Assembly (NCBI RefSeq): GCF_008632955.1 | Contig: NZ_CP043959.1 | Coordinates: 4,960,001-5,024,000 of the forward strand | Source of the DNA: Streptomyces tendae | Lineage (GTDB): Bacteria > Actinomycetota > Actinomycetes > Streptomycetales > Streptomycetaceae | DNA: 64,000 bases | Reading direction: 5' to 3' | In this document: positions 17,482 through 26,052 of the stretch, piece by piece | Numbering within the stretch: position 1 is the first letter of the stretch | Layout of the letters: every line of letters begins with the position of its first letter | Translations under genes and position numbers: made by a program | Notes under the pieces: model-generated | The model's database searches: none | The model's input: the letters and a program-made list of their open reading frames with translations, nothing else | What the model was told of the DNA's origin: nothing

Positions 17482-18455
17482 GCGGCGGCTCCGTTCTCCC
17501 CGGTGGGCAGCACGGCGACACGTCCGGTGGTGACGCCGTCGGCGACGCGCTGCACGGCGTCGGCGGCCCCGGGGAGCAGCACGCGCTCGCTCACCAGCGG
17601 CTTGATCGCGCCCCGGGCGGCGAGGTCGGTGAGCTGCTCGTGGCAGTGCTGGACCAGCTTGGGGTTCCTGGTGTTGTACAGGCCCCAGTGCAGGCCGAGG
17701 ATCGCGTAGTTCTTGATCAGGGCGTGGTTGAGGGCTGGGCTCGGGACGGAGCCGCTGGCGAAGCCGAGGACCACGATGCGGCCCTCGAAGGCGACGGTCT
17801 TCGCGGACTGGGTGTAGGCCTCGCCGCCGACAGGGTCGAAGACCACGTCCGCGCCGCGGCCGCCGGTGGCCTCCTTGACCGCGGCGACGACGTCCTGCTC
17901 GCGCCGGTCGATCACCACGTCGCAGCCCAGCTCGCGGGCCACGGCCGCCTTCGCGGCGCCGCCGGCCACGCCGATGACGGTGGCACCGGCCGCCTTGCCG
18001 AGCTGCACGGCGGCGCTGCCGACCCCGCCCGCGGCGGCGTGCACCAGCAGGGTCTCGCCGGCCTCGAGGCGGGCCCGCCGGTGCAGGGCGAACCAGCCCG
18101 TCTGGTAGCCGATGTGCAGGGCCGCGGCCTCGGCGTCGTCCAGGGTGTCCGGCGCGGGCAGCAGGGCGGCGGAGTCCGCGAGGGCGTACTCGGCGAAACC
18201 GCCGTGCGGCAGGGCCGGGTTGGCGATCACCCGGCGCCCGTCCTCGGTCTCGCCGCAGATCTCCACACCCGGGGTGAAGGGCAGCGGCGGCCGGACCTGG
18301 TACTGGCCCCGGCACATCAGCGCGTCCGGGAAGTTGATGTTGGCGGCGCGCACCCGGAGCAGCACCTGCCCCTCCCCGGGAGTCGGCCGTTCGACGTCGG
18401 CGAGGCGCATCACCTCGCCCGGCTCGCCGAGTTCGTGCACTTGCCATGCCTGCAT
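17478..18455 (-). CDS. NADPH:quinone reductase-like MDR oxidoreductase
   Basis: This 325-residue member of the medium-chain dehydrogenase/reductase superfamily has AANINFPDALMCRGQYQ, PFTPGVEICGE, the Rossmann motif LLVHAAAGGVGSAAVQLGKAAGA (NADPH binding), VVFDPVGGEAY and GRIVVLGFASG. The zinc ligands of alcohol dehydrogenases are absent, so it is of the quinone-reductase/crotonyl-reductase type. It is the first gene of the operon with the two acyl-CoA dehydrogenases. A 12-bp inverted repeat lies upstream. Confidence 0.85.
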   Translation of the reverse strand: MQAWQVHELGEPGEVMRLADVERPTPGEGQVLLRVRAANINFPDALMCRGQYQVRPPLPFTPGVEICGETEDGRRVIANPALPHGGFAEYALADSAALLPAPDTLDDAEAAALHIGYQTGWFALHRRARLEAGETLLVHAAAGGVGSAAVQLGKAAGATVIGVAGGAAKAAVARELGCDVVIDRREQDVVAAVKEATGGRGADVVFDPVGGEAYTQSAKTVAFEGRIVVLGFASGSVPSPALNHALIKNYAILGLHWGLYNTRNPKLVQHCHEQLTDLAARGAIKPLVSERVLLPGAADAVQRVADGVTTGRVAVLPTGENGAAA

Positions 18456-18511
18456 GCGGGGCCTCCACGGAACGGTGAACGTCGTCTTCGCTGACCGGGT
18501 CCCCGCATACT

Positions 18512-18523
18512 AAGCGGTCGCTT
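18512..18523. promoter_or_regulatory. Inverted repeat operator candidate
   Basis: AAGCG-GT-CGCTT is a perfect 5-bp inverted repeat, preceded by TACT, located 57-68 bp before the operon start at 18455 and just beyond the end of the XRE gene. Such AGCG-n2-CGCT boxes resemble TetR-family operators in front of acyl-CoA dehydrogenase genes. The cognate regulator is not identified here. Confidence 0.5.
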
Positions 18524-18545
18524 GCCTCAAGGGAACCGTCCCCGC

Positions 18546-19118
18546 TCAGCCGGTCTTCGGCCGCGCCCGCACGTGCATCCGCTCCCCTTGCGGTCCGAAC
18601 AGGCTGAGGAACTCCACCGGCCCCTCCCCCGTCGAGCCGAACCAGTGCGGCACCCGTGTGTCGAACTCGGCGGCCTCCCCCGGTGTCAGCACCACGTCGT
18701 GGTCACCCAGCACCAGCCGCAGCCTGCCGGAGAGGATGTACAGCCACTCGTAGCCCTCGTGGGTGCGCGGGTCGGGCTCCAGCTTCCGCTTGGGTTCGAG
18801 CACCTTGTACGCCTGGAGGCCGCCGGGCTGCCGGGTGAGCGGCCAGTGGGTGCGCCCGCCCCGCTCGATCGGCCGGGCGCGCACCCGCGGATCACCGACC
18901 GGGGGCGCGCCGACCAGTTCGTCCAGCGACACCTGATGGGCCTGGGCGATCGGAAGCAGCAGGTCCAGGCCCGGTCTGCGCTGCCCGGACTCCAGCCGGG
19001 ACAGGGTGCTGACCGAGATGCCGGTCGCCTCCGCCAGCGCCGCGAGCGTCACCTCCCGTTCCTTCCTGATCCGGCGCAGCCGGGGGCCCACTTCCGCGAG
19101 AACGTCGTCCGTCACCAT
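18546..19118 (-). CDS. XRE-family regulator with cupin domain
   Basis: The protein (190 residues) has an N-terminal Cro/C1-type helix-turn-helix (LRRIRKEREVTLAALAEATGISVSTLSRLESGQRRP, about 10-45) and a C-terminal cupin barrel with HEGYEWLYILSGRLRLVLGDHDVVLTPGEAAEFDTRVPHWFGS, which probably binds a small ligand. It is divergent from the flavoprotein at 19196 with a 77-bp gap, so it most likely controls that gene. An in-frame GTG lies 6 bp upstream of the ATG at 19118. No ribosome site is visible, so the transcript may be leaderless. Confidence 0.85.
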   Translation of the reverse strand: MVTDDVLAEVGPRLRRIRKEREVTLAALAEATGISVSTLSRLESGQRRPGLDLLLPIAQAHQVSLDELVGAPPVGDPRVRARPIERGGRTHWPLTRQPGGLQAYKVLEPKRKLEPDPRTHEGYEWLYILSGRLRLVLGDHDVVLTPGEAAEFDTRVPHWFGSTGEGPVEFLSLFGPQGERMHVRARPKTG

Positions 19119-19195
19119 GTGCACATTGCAGTTTCGGCAAAGTTGTTTGTCAATCCGCGCCGTCCGGGGCGACCGTCGTCGTGGAGGTGGTCGCC

Positions 19196-20152
19196 ATGCA
19201 GACGACGAACGAGACGGACCGCACGGAAAGCCGCTACGACGTGGTCGTGGTGGGAGGAGGAGCGGCGGGACTGTCCGCCGCGCTGGTGCTGGGGCGGGCC
19301 CGGCACCGCACGCTGGTGGTCGACGCCGGCGAGCCGCGCAACGCGCCCTCGGCGCACATGCAGGGCTATCTGACCCGGGACGGGATGGCGCCCGCCGAGT
19401 TCCTGGCGCTCGGCCGGGAGGAGATCGCGCGCTACGACGTGGAGCTGGTCCGGGACCGGGTCGTGGACGTCACCCCCGGCGAGGACTTCACGGTCGCGCT
19501 GGAGAAGGGCGCAAGCGTGCGCGCGCGGCGGCTGATCGTGGCCACCGGGCTCAAGGACGAGATGCCGGACGTCCCCGGAGTCGCCGAGCGGTTCGGACGG
19601 GACGTGCTGCACTGCCCGTTCTGCCACGGCTGGGAGGTGCGCGACGAGCCCTTCGGGGTGCTCGCGTCGAGCGCGATGAGCGTGCACCAGGCGCTGATGG
19701 TGTCCCGGTGGTCGAAGGACACGATGCTGTTCCTGCACCGGGTCGCCGAGGAGGAGCTGACCGACGTCGACCTGCGGCGGCTGGCCGCGGCCGGGGTGGA
19801 CGTGGTGCCCGGCGAGGTGGCCGGGCTGGTGGCCGAGGACGACCGGCTCACCGGGGTGCGGATGTCCGACGGCACCGTGCACCCCCGGTCCGTGCTGTTC
19901 GTGGGGCCGCGTCCGGTGCCGCAGACGGGGCTGCTGGAGCGGCTGGGCGCGGAGATGGACGAGACGCCGTTCGGGACGTACCCGGTGGTCGACGGGAACG
20001 GGCTGACCAGCGTGCCGGGCGTGTGGGCGGCGGGCAACGCGATCGGGTTCACCGAGCAGGTGGTGCACGCGGCGAGCGGCGGCTACCGGGCGGCGACCGC
20101 GGTCGTCGGGGACCTGCGGATGACGGACCTGGACGCGGCGATCGCCGGCTGA
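19196..20152 (+). CDS. Thioredoxin-reductase-like FAD/NAD(P) oxidoreductase
   Basis: This 318-residue flavoprotein has the FAD motif YDVVVVGGGAAGLSAALVLGRA, then PRNAPSAHMQGYLTRDG, RLIVATGLKDEMPDVPGV, and a Cys pair HCPFCHGWEVRDEPFGVL at the position of the thioredoxin reductase redox centre. The C-terminal FAD block is VPGVWAAGNAIGFTEQVVHAASGGYRAA. The family includes low-molecular-weight thiol and dithiol oxidases; the partner substrate is unknown. GGAGGT is placed 6 bp before the ATG at 19196, favouring it over the in-frame GTG at 19181. It is divergently paired with the XRE-cupin regulator. Confidence 0.85.
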   Translation: MQTTNETDRTESRYDVVVVGGGAAGLSAALVLGRARHRTLVVDAGEPRNAPSAHMQGYLTRDGMAPAEFLALGREEIARYDVELVRDRVVDVTPGEDFTVALEKGASVRARRLIVATGLKDEMPDVPGVAERFGRDVLHCPFCHGWEVRDEPFGVLASSAMSVHQALMVSRWSKDTMLFLHRVAEEELTDVDLRRLAAAGVDVVPGEVAGLVAEDDRLTGVRMSDGTVHPRSVLFVGPRPVPQTGLLERLGAEMDETPFGTYPVVDGNGLTSVPGVWAAGNAIGFTEQVVHAASGGYRAATAVVGDLRMTDLDAAIAG

Positions 20153-20202
20153 CCCTGCGCGGCGCGGGTGTGGAGGGCCCGCCTCCGTAGCACCATGGCT
20201 GC

Positions 20203-21741
20203 ATGTTGCTGTCCCGGCTGGCCCAGGTGTCCCAGGAGGTGGCCGCCACCTCGGCGCGGTCCCGGAAGACCGCCCTGCTCGCCGAACTGTTCCGGGAGGC
20301 AGAGCCGGACGACGTCCCGGTGGTCATCCCCTATCTGGCGGGCCGGCTGCCGCAGGGGCGGATCGGTGTCGGCTGGAAGGTGCTGGGCCGTCCGGTCGCG
20401 CCCGCCGCCGAGCCGTCCCTGACGGTGCGCGAGGTGGACGCGCTGCTCACCCGGCTCGCCGAGGTGTCCGGGCCCGGATCGCAGGCGGAACGCGGCCGGT
20501 TGGTGGGCGAGCTGCTGGGCGCGTCCACCGAGGCGGAGCAGCGGTTCCTGGTGGGGCTGCTCACCGGCGAGGTCCGGCAGGGCGCGCTGGACGCGGTGGC
20601 GGTGGAAGGGCTGGCCCAGGCGACGGGCGCGGCCCCGGCGGACGTACGGCGGGCGGTGATGCTCGCGGGGTCCCTGCAGCCGGTCGCCGGGGCGCTGCTG
20701 GCGGACGGGCCAGGGGCGCTGGAGCGGTTCCGGCTCACCGTCGGGCGTCCGGTGCAGCCGATGCTGGCGCACAGCGCCTCCTCGGTCGCCGAGGCGGTCG
20801 GGAAGCTGGGCGCCTGCGCGGTCGAGGAGAAGCTCGACGGCATCCGCGTGCAGGTGCACCGCGACGGGGACACCGTGCGGGTGCACACCCGCACCCTGGA
20901 CGACATCACGGACCGGTTGCCCGAGGTGACCGCCGCGGCGCGGGAGCTGGCGGTAGGGCGGTTCATCCTGGACGGGGAGGTCATCTCCTTCGACGGCACC
21001 GGACGGCCGCGGTCCTTCCAGGAGACCGCCGGGCGGGTCGGGTCCCGGGTGGACGTGGCGACGGCGGCCCGGGGGACGCCCGTGGCCCCGGTGTTCTTCG
21101 ACGCGCTCTCGGTCGACGGCCGCGACCTGCTGGACCTGCCGTTCACCGAGCGGCACGCCGAACTGGCCCGGCTGGTGCCGGAACCGATGCGGGTGCGGCG
21201 CACGGTGGTGTCGGGGCCCGAGGACCTGGAGGCGGCGGAGCGGTTCCTCTCCGAGACGCTGGAGCGCGGCCACGAGGGCGTCGTCGTCAAGGGCCTGGAT
21301 GCTCCCTACAGCGCGGGGCGGCGCGGCGCGTCCTGGCTGAAGGTCAAGCCGGTGCACACGCTGGACCTGGTGGTGCTGGCCGCCGAGTGGGGTCACGGGC
21401 GCCGCACCGGGAAGCTGTCCAACCTGCATCTGGGCGCCCGCGCCGCCGACGGCGGCTTCGTGATGCTCGGCAAGACGTTCAAAGGCATGACCGACGCGAT
21501 GCTCCGGTGGCAGACCGACCGGCTGCGGGAGATCGCGGTCGGCGAGAACGGCTACACCGTGACCGTGCGCCCCGAACTCGTCGTGGAGATCGCCTACGAC
21601 GGCCTGCAGCGCTCCACCCGCTACCCGGCCGGTGTCACCCTGCGCTTCGCCCGGGTGATCCGCTACCGCGAGGACAAGCGCCCGGAGGAGGCCGACACGG
21701 TCGAGACCCTGCTCGCCGCCCACCCGGAGGTACGGCCGTGA
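20203..21741 (+). CDS. ATP-dependent DNA ligase
   Basis: The enzyme seals nicks in DNA by AMP transfer. The 512 residues comprise an N-terminal DNA-binding domain (about 1-180), the adenylation domain with the AMP-accepting lysine in VEEKLDGIRVQVHRDG, FILDGEVISFD (motif III region), EGVVVKGLDAPY (motif IV) and SWLKVKPVH (motif V), and a C-terminal OB-fold. The layout matches the archaeal/LigB-type ligases found in addition to the NAD-dependent LigA in actinobacteria. It overlaps the Nudix gene by GTGA, so they are coupled. No clear ribosome site precedes the ATG at 20203. Confidence 0.93.
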   Translation: MLLSRLAQVSQEVAATSARSRKTALLAELFREAEPDDVPVVIPYLAGRLPQGRIGVGWKVLGRPVAPAAEPSLTVREVDALLTRLAEVSGPGSQAERGRLVGELLGASTEAEQRFLVGLLTGEVRQGALDAVAVEGLAQATGAAPADVRRAVMLAGSLQPVAGALLADGPGALERFRLTVGRPVQPMLAHSASSVAEAVGKLGACAVEEKLDGIRVQVHRDGDTVRVHTRTLDDITDRLPEVTAAARELAVGRFILDGEVISFDGTGRPRSFQETAGRVGSRVDVATAARGTPVAPVFFDALSVDGRDLLDLPFTERHAELARLVPEPMRVRRTVVSGPEDLEAAERFLSETLERGHEGVVVKGLDAPYSAGRRGASWLKVKPVHTLDLVVLAAEWGHGRRTGKLSNLHLGARAADGGFVMLGKTFKGMTDAMLRWQTDRLREIAVGENGYTVTVRPELVVEIAYDGLQRSTRYPAGVTLRFARVIRYREDKRPEEADTVETLLAAHPEVRP

Positions 21742-22202
21742 CGAAGGCCCGCAGCGCGGGACTGCTGCTGTTCCGGCGCACCGGTGAGGGCGTCGAGGTG
21801 CTGCTCGGCCACATGGGTGGGCCGTTCCACGCGTGCCGGGACGCCAGGGCCTGGACGGTGCCGAAGGGCGAGTACGGGCCCGACGAGGCAGCCTGGGAAG
21901 CGGCGCGCCGCGAGTTCGAGGAGGAGCTGGGGCTGCCCCCGCCGGACGGGGAGGCGGTGCCGCTCGGGGAGGTCCGTCAGTCGGGCGGCAAGACCGTGAC
22001 CGCGTGGGCGGTGGAGGCCGACCTGGACCCGGCGGCCGTGGTGCCCGGCACGTTCACCATGGAGTGGCCGCCCAGGTCGGGACGGACGCAGGAGTTCCCG
22101 GAGCTGGACCGGGTGGCCTGGTTCTCCCTGGACCGCGCCCGTGAGGTGGTCGTCTCCGCACAGACCGCGTTTCTGGACCGCCTGGCGGAGCACTCGCTCT
22201 GA
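21738..22202 (+). CDS. Nudix hydrolase
   Basis: The 154-residue protein holds a complete Nudix box (G-x5-E-x7-REFEEELG) in GEYGPDEAAWEAARREFEEE followed by LGL, so it should hydrolyse a nucleoside diphosphate linked to another group, using Mg2+. ARSAGLLLFRR and AWTVPKGEYG are typical of a subgroup found next to DNA ligase or polyphosphate genes. The GTG start at 21738 overlaps the ligase stop. A role in cleaning damaged nucleotides or adenylylated products is possible but inferred from the pairing only. Confidence 0.88.
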   Translation: MTKARSAGLLLFRRTGEGVEVLLGHMGGPFHACRDARAWTVPKGEYGPDEAAWEAARREFEEELGLPPPDGEAVPLGEVRQSGGKTVTAWAVEADLDPAAVVPGTFTMEWPPRSGRTQEFPELDRVAWFSLDRAREVVVSAQTAFLDRLAEHSL

Positions 22203-22279
22203 GAGGCCCTCCCACGTTGCGGCGCCCACCGGCGCGCGGGAAGGTCGTCAGAGCACAGCCCGTCCCATGGAGGCCAGTG

Positions 22280-23665
22280 ATGCACATCGCCACGGTGAAT
22301 CCGGCGAACGGCGAGACCGTCAAGACGTACCACCCCATGGACGAGGACGAGCTGGAACGCAGGCTCCAGCTCGCGGAGGCCACGTTCCGCACGTACCGGA
22401 CGACGACCTTCGAGGAGCGCTCCCGTCTGATGCACCGGGCCGCCGAGATCCTCGACGAGGACCAGGACGCCATCGGCCGGGTGATCACCACGGAGATGGG
22501 CAAGCCGATCACGCAGGCGCGCGCGGAGGCCGCGAAGTGCGCCAAGGCGATGCACTGGTACGCCGACCACGCGGCCGAGCTGCTCGCCGACGAGGAGCCC
22601 GGCGCCTCCGACGTGAAGGACTCCGGCGCTTCCCGGGTCCTGGTGCGCTACCGGCCGCTGGGTCCGGTGCTCGCCGTGATGCCGTGGAACTTCCCGCTGT
22701 GGCAGGTGGTGCGGTTCGCCGCCCCCGCCCTGATGGCGGGGAACGTCGGGCTGCTCAAGCACGCGTCGAACGTGCCGCAGACCGCCCTGTACCTGGAGGA
22801 CCTCTTCCACCGCGCGGGCTTCACCGAGGGCTGCTTCCAGACCCTGCTGATCGGCTCCGCCGCGATCGACGACCTGCTGCGGGACGAGCGGATCAAGGCG
22901 GCCACCCTCACGGGCAGCGAGCCCGCGGGCCGGGCCGTCGCCTCCACCGCCGGGGAGATGATCAAGAAGACGGTGCTGGAGCTGGGCGGCAGCGACCCGT
23001 TCGTGGTCATGCCCTCCGCCGACCTGGACCGGGCCGCCGAGGTCGCGGTGACCGCCCGGGCGCAGAACGCCGGGCAGTCCTGCATCGCCGCCAAGCGGTT
23101 CATCGTGCACACGGACGTCTACGACGCCTTCACCGAGCGGTTCGTCGCCGGGATGAAGGCGCTGAAGGTCGGCGACCCGACGCAGGAGGACACCGACGTC
23201 GGCCCGCTCTCCAGCGAACGGGGCCGCGAGGACCTGGAGGAGCTGGTCGACGACGCCGTGCGGGCCGGCGCCACGGTGCTGTGCGGTGGCGAACGCCCGG
23301 ACGGGCCCGGCTGGTTCTACCCGCCGACCGTGCTGGCCGGCATCGACCGGGAGATGCGCATCCACCGGGAGGAGACCTTCGGGCCGGTCGCCACGCTCTA
23401 CCGCGTGGACGACCTGGACGAAGCGGTACTCATCGCCAACGACACGCTGTTCGGGCTGAGTTCCAACGTCTGGACCCGTGACGAGGCGGAGATCGACCGG
23501 TTCGTGCGGGATCTGGAGGCGGGCAGCGTGTACGTGAACGGCATGACGGCGTCCCACCCGGCGTTCCCGTTCGGCGGGGTGAAGCGCTCCGGGTACGGAC
23601 GTGAGCTGTCCGGGCACGGAATCCGCGAGTTCTGCAACATCACCACGGTTTGGCACGGCGCGTGA
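22280..23665 (+). CDS. NAD(P)-dependent aldehyde dehydrogenase (succinate-semialdehyde type)
   Basis: This 461-residue aldehyde dehydrogenase carries VMPWNFPLWQVVRFAAPALMAGN (cofactor and substrate binding), KTVLELGGSDPFVVM with the general-base Glu, and NAGQSCIAAKRFIVH with the nucleophilic Cys. EETFGPVATLYRV and HPAFPFGGVKRSGYGRELSGHGI follow. Length and motifs fit the GabD1 group that oxidises succinate semialdehyde to succinate with NADP+, though other small aldehydes are possible. GGAGG lies 7-11 bp before the ATG at 22280. Confidence 0.87.
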   Translation: MHIATVNPANGETVKTYHPMDEDELERRLQLAEATFRTYRTTTFEERSRLMHRAAEILDEDQDAIGRVITTEMGKPITQARAEAAKCAKAMHWYADHAAELLADEEPGASDVKDSGASRVLVRYRPLGPVLAVMPWNFPLWQVVRFAAPALMAGNVGLLKHASNVPQTALYLEDLFHRAGFTEGCFQTLLIGSAAIDDLLRDERIKAATLTGSEPAGRAVASTAGEMIKKTVLELGGSDPFVVMPSADLDRAAEVAVTARAQNAGQSCIAAKRFIVHTDVYDAFTERFVAGMKALKVGDPTQEDTDVGPLSSERGREDLEELVDDAVRAGATVLCGGERPDGPGWFYPPTVLAGIDREMRIHREETFGPVATLYRVDDLDEAVLIANDTLFGLSSNVWTRDEAEIDRFVRDLEAGSVYVNGMTASHPAFPFGGVKRSGYGRELSGHGIREFCNITTVWHGA

Positions 23666-23690
23666 CGCCCGCACGGCTACGATCCCGACT

Positions 23691-23927
23691 GTGAACCGCG
23701 AAGTGACACTGCCTCTGATCGTCGACGATCGCGGCACCCTCCAGGTGGCCGCCGCCGACGTCAGCAAGCTGCTGCGCACGGTGGGCGGCCGGTGGGTCCG
23801 GCTGGTCGAGGCCGGCGAGGGCGGACTCGACGAGGACACGGTCGCCGCGCTGACGATCGAACTCGCGAAGCTCGCGGACCGGATCGACGTCGCGTGCATC
23901 GCGCACAGCAGCGGCACCACGCCGTAG
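23691..23927 (+). CDS. DUF6213-type small protein
   Basis: The 78-residue protein reads MNREVTLPLIVDDRGTLQVAAADVSKLLRTVGGRWVRLVEAGE, then DEDTVAALTIELAKLADRIDVACIAHSSG. I recognise this as a small conserved Streptomyces family; the name DUF6213 is from memory. The function is unknown. It starts at GTG 23691, 25 bp after the aldehyde dehydrogenase stop, and could be co-transcribed with it. Confidence 0.75.
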   Translation: MNREVTLPLIVDDRGTLQVAAADVSKLLRTVGGRWVRLVEAGEGGLDEDTVAALTIELAKLADRIDVACIAHSSGTTP

Positions 23928-23948
23928 CGGACCTCACTCGAAACGTGA

Positions 23949-23979
23949 GACCCGGCGGTGCCGCCCGCACCGCCGGGTC
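23949..23979. terminator. Bidirectional terminator between convergent genes
   Basis: A perfect 13-bp inverted repeat (gacccggcggtgc and complement) with a 5-base loop sits between the stop at 23927 (plus) and the stop at 23998 (minus), serving both. Confidence 0.8.
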
Positions 23980-23997
23980 GTTCCGTGGGGGCGGCCG

Positions 23998-25224
23998 TCA
24001 GCGGATCGGCATGCCCGAGAGGGTGCGGGCAATCACCAGGCGCTGGATCTCGCTCGTCCCTTCGAAGATGGTGTAGATGGCGGCGTCCCGGTGCATCCGC
24101 TCGACCGGGTACTCGCGGGTGTAGCCGTTGCCGCCGAGGATCTGGATCGCCTGGGCGGTGACCTTCTTGGCCGTCTCGCTGGCGAACAGCTTCGACATCG
24201 AACCCTCGGCCGCGGTGAACGGCTTGCCGTTGACGGCCATCCAGGAGGCACGCCACACCAGCAGGCGGGCGGCGTCGATCTGGGTGCGCATGTCGGCGAG
24301 CTGGAAGGCGACGCCCTGGTTGTCGATGATCGGGCGGCCGAACTGTTCACGCGTCTGGGCGTACTCCAGGGCGACCTCGTAGGCGGCGCGGGCGGTGCCC
24401 ACCGCCATCGCGCCGACGGCCGGGCGGGACGCCTCGAAGGTGGCCATGGCGGCGTTCTTGACGCGCTCACCGCCCTTCTTCGCCCTCTCCCGGGCACGGG
24501 CCAGACGCTCGTCCAGCTTCTCCTTGCCGCCGAGCAGGCAGGAGCCGGGGACGCGCACGTTGTCCAGGATGACCTCGGCGGTGTGCGAGGCGCGGATGCC
24601 GTGCTTCTTGAACTTCTGGCCCTGGGAGCAGCCGGGGGTGTTCGGCGGAATGATGAAGGAGGCGTGCCCCTTGGAGCCGAGGTCCGGGTCGACGACCGCG
24701 ACCACGACGTGGACGTTGGCGATGCCGCCGTTGGTCGCCCACGTCTTGGTGCCGTTGATCACCCACTCGTCCTTGGCCTCGTCGTACACCGCGCGGGTGC
24801 GCATCGACGCCACGTCGGAGCCGGCGTCGGGCTCGGAGGAGCAGAAGGCCGCCACCTTGACGTCGTTCGCGTCGCCGTACATCTGGGGGATCCAGGTGCC
24901 GATCTGCTCCTCGGTGCCGTTGGCGAGGACGCCGACGGCCGCGAGGCCGGTGCCCACGATCGACAGCGCGATGCCCGCGTCGCCCCAGAACAGCTCCTCC
25001 ATCGCCATGGGGATGCCGAGGCCGCTTGCGTCGAAGTACTGCTGGGCGTAGAAGTCCAGGGAGTAGATGCCGACCTTGGCCGCCTCCTGGATGACCGGCC
25101 AGGGAGTCTCCTCACGCTCGTCCCATTCGGCGGCGGCGGGGCGGATGACGTCGGCGGCGAAGCCGTGCAGCCAGTCCCGCACCTCCTTCTGTTCGTCGTT
25201 GAGCTCCATGGTGAACTCGGCCAT
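23998..25224 (-). CDS. Acyl-CoA dehydrogenase
   Basis: The 408-residue enzyme performs FAD-dependent alpha,beta-dehydrogenation of acyl-CoA. Key blocks are AAFCSSEPDAGSDVASMRTRA, GTKTWATNGGIANVHVVVA, QTREQFGRPIIDNQGVAFQLADM, QILGGNGYTREYPVERMHRDA and the C-terminal IYTIFEGTSEIQRLVIARTL with the usual catalytic Glu region. A Lys/Arg-rich insert (KEKLDERLARARERAKKGG) precedes the C-terminal domain and is not common in short-chain enzymes. GGAGGAG precedes the ATG at 25224. It is divergent from a TetR regulator across a clear palindrome, suggesting fatty-acid-responsive control. Confidence 0.92.
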   Translation of the reverse strand: MAEFTMELNDEQKEVRDWLHGFAADVIRPAAAEWDEREETPWPVIQEAAKVGIYSLDFYAQQYFDASGLGIPMAMEELFWGDAGIALSIVGTGLAAVGVLANGTEEQIGTWIPQMYGDANDVKVAAFCSSEPDAGSDVASMRTRAVYDEAKDEWVINGTKTWATNGGIANVHVVVAVVDPDLGSKGHASFIIPPNTPGCSQGQKFKKHGIRASHTAEVILDNVRVPGSCLLGGKEKLDERLARARERAKKGGERVKNAAMATFEASRPAVGAMAVGTARAAYEVALEYAQTREQFGRPIIDNQGVAFQLADMRTQIDAARLLVWRASWMAVNGKPFTAAEGSMSKLFASETAKKVTAQAIQILGGNGYTREYPVERMHRDAAIYTIFEGTSEIQRLVIARTLSGMPIR

Positions 25225-25255
25225 GACTCCTCCAGCGGCGGCGCACGTGCGTGTT

Positions 25256-25288
25256 ACTTGCGGTAACCCCAGTCTGTTACCGGCAAGT
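25256..25288. promoter_or_regulatory. Palindromic operator between acyl-CoA dehydrogenase and TetR gene
   Basis: Two arms, ACTTGCGGTAAC and GTTACCGGCAAGT, form an inverted repeat with an 8-base centre; they differ only by one inserted base. The site is 32-64 bp upstream of the dehydrogenase ATG and about 110 bp upstream of the TetR gene. It is the obvious target for the divergently encoded TetR protein. Confidence 0.7.
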
Positions 25289-25396
25289 AGGAAAAGTCAA
25301 CTCCCCAGAAGGCGTCGGTATCCCGTTCGATGTCCGGGCCGTGGTCAGTGTTAGTTTGCGCAGGCGTCACCGATTCAGCACGGGTGGGGAGAGCAC

Positions 25397-26038
25397 ATGG
25401 ACACCACACAGCGGACCGAGCAGCAGCGGTCCGCCGACCGACGCCGGCGCGAGCTGCTGGAGGCCGCCGACCGAGTGGTGCTGCGCGACGGCCCGGGGGC
25501 CTCGATGAACGCGATCGCCGCCGAGGCCGGCATCACCAAGCCGATCCTCTACCGGCACTTCGGCGACAAGGGGGGACTCTACGCCGCCCTGGCCAAACGG
25601 CACACCGACGCCCTGCTGTCCTCGCTGCGGGCCGCGCTGGACGCCCCCGCGGAGCGGCGGGAGCGGGTCGAGGCCACCCTCGACACCTACCTCTCGGCGA
25701 TCGAGGCCCGGCCCCAGGTGTACCGCTTCCTGATGCATCCGGCGGAGGGCACGCCGAGCGACCAGACCTTCGACGTCGGCAAGCACTCGGCGCCGCTGCT
25801 GCGCCGGATGGGCGAGGAACTGGCGCAGGTGATCGAGGAGCGCCTGGACCTCGGACCGGGCAGCCACCAGCTGGCCCGGGTCTGGGGCCACGGCATCGTC
25901 GGCATGATGCACGCGGCCGGCGACTGGTGGCTGGGCGAACGCCCGTGCTCCCGGGCCGAGTTGGTGCGCAGCCTGGCCGACCTGCTGTGGGGTCGCCTGG
26001 CGGCCGCGGGCGACAAGGTCGGGGGGCCGGGCTTCTGA
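25397..26038 (+). CDS. TetR-family regulator
   Basis: The 213-residue protein has a typical TetR N-terminus: RRRRELLEAADRVVLRDGPGASMNAIAAEAGITKPILYRHFGDKGGLYAAL (about 15-66), with the recognition helix ITKPILYRHF. The C-terminal ligand domain includes RFLMHPAEGTPSDQT and VWGHGIVGMMHAAGDWWL, common in regulators of fatty-acid degradation in streptomycetes. It is divergent from the acyl-CoA dehydrogenase and probably represses it through the palindrome at 25256-25288, released by an acyl-CoA. The last two points are inference. Confidence 0.88.
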   Translation: MDTTQRTEQQRSADRRRRELLEAADRVVLRDGPGASMNAIAAEAGITKPILYRHFGDKGGLYAALAKRHTDALLSSLRAALDAPAERRERVEATLDTYLSAIEARPQVYRFLMHPAEGTPSDQTFDVGKHSAPLLRRMGEELAQVIEERLDLGPGSHQLARVWGHGIVGMMHAAGDWWLGERPCSRAELVRSLADLLWGRLAAAGDKVGGPGF

Positions 26039-26052
26039 GCCCCGGACCCGGC

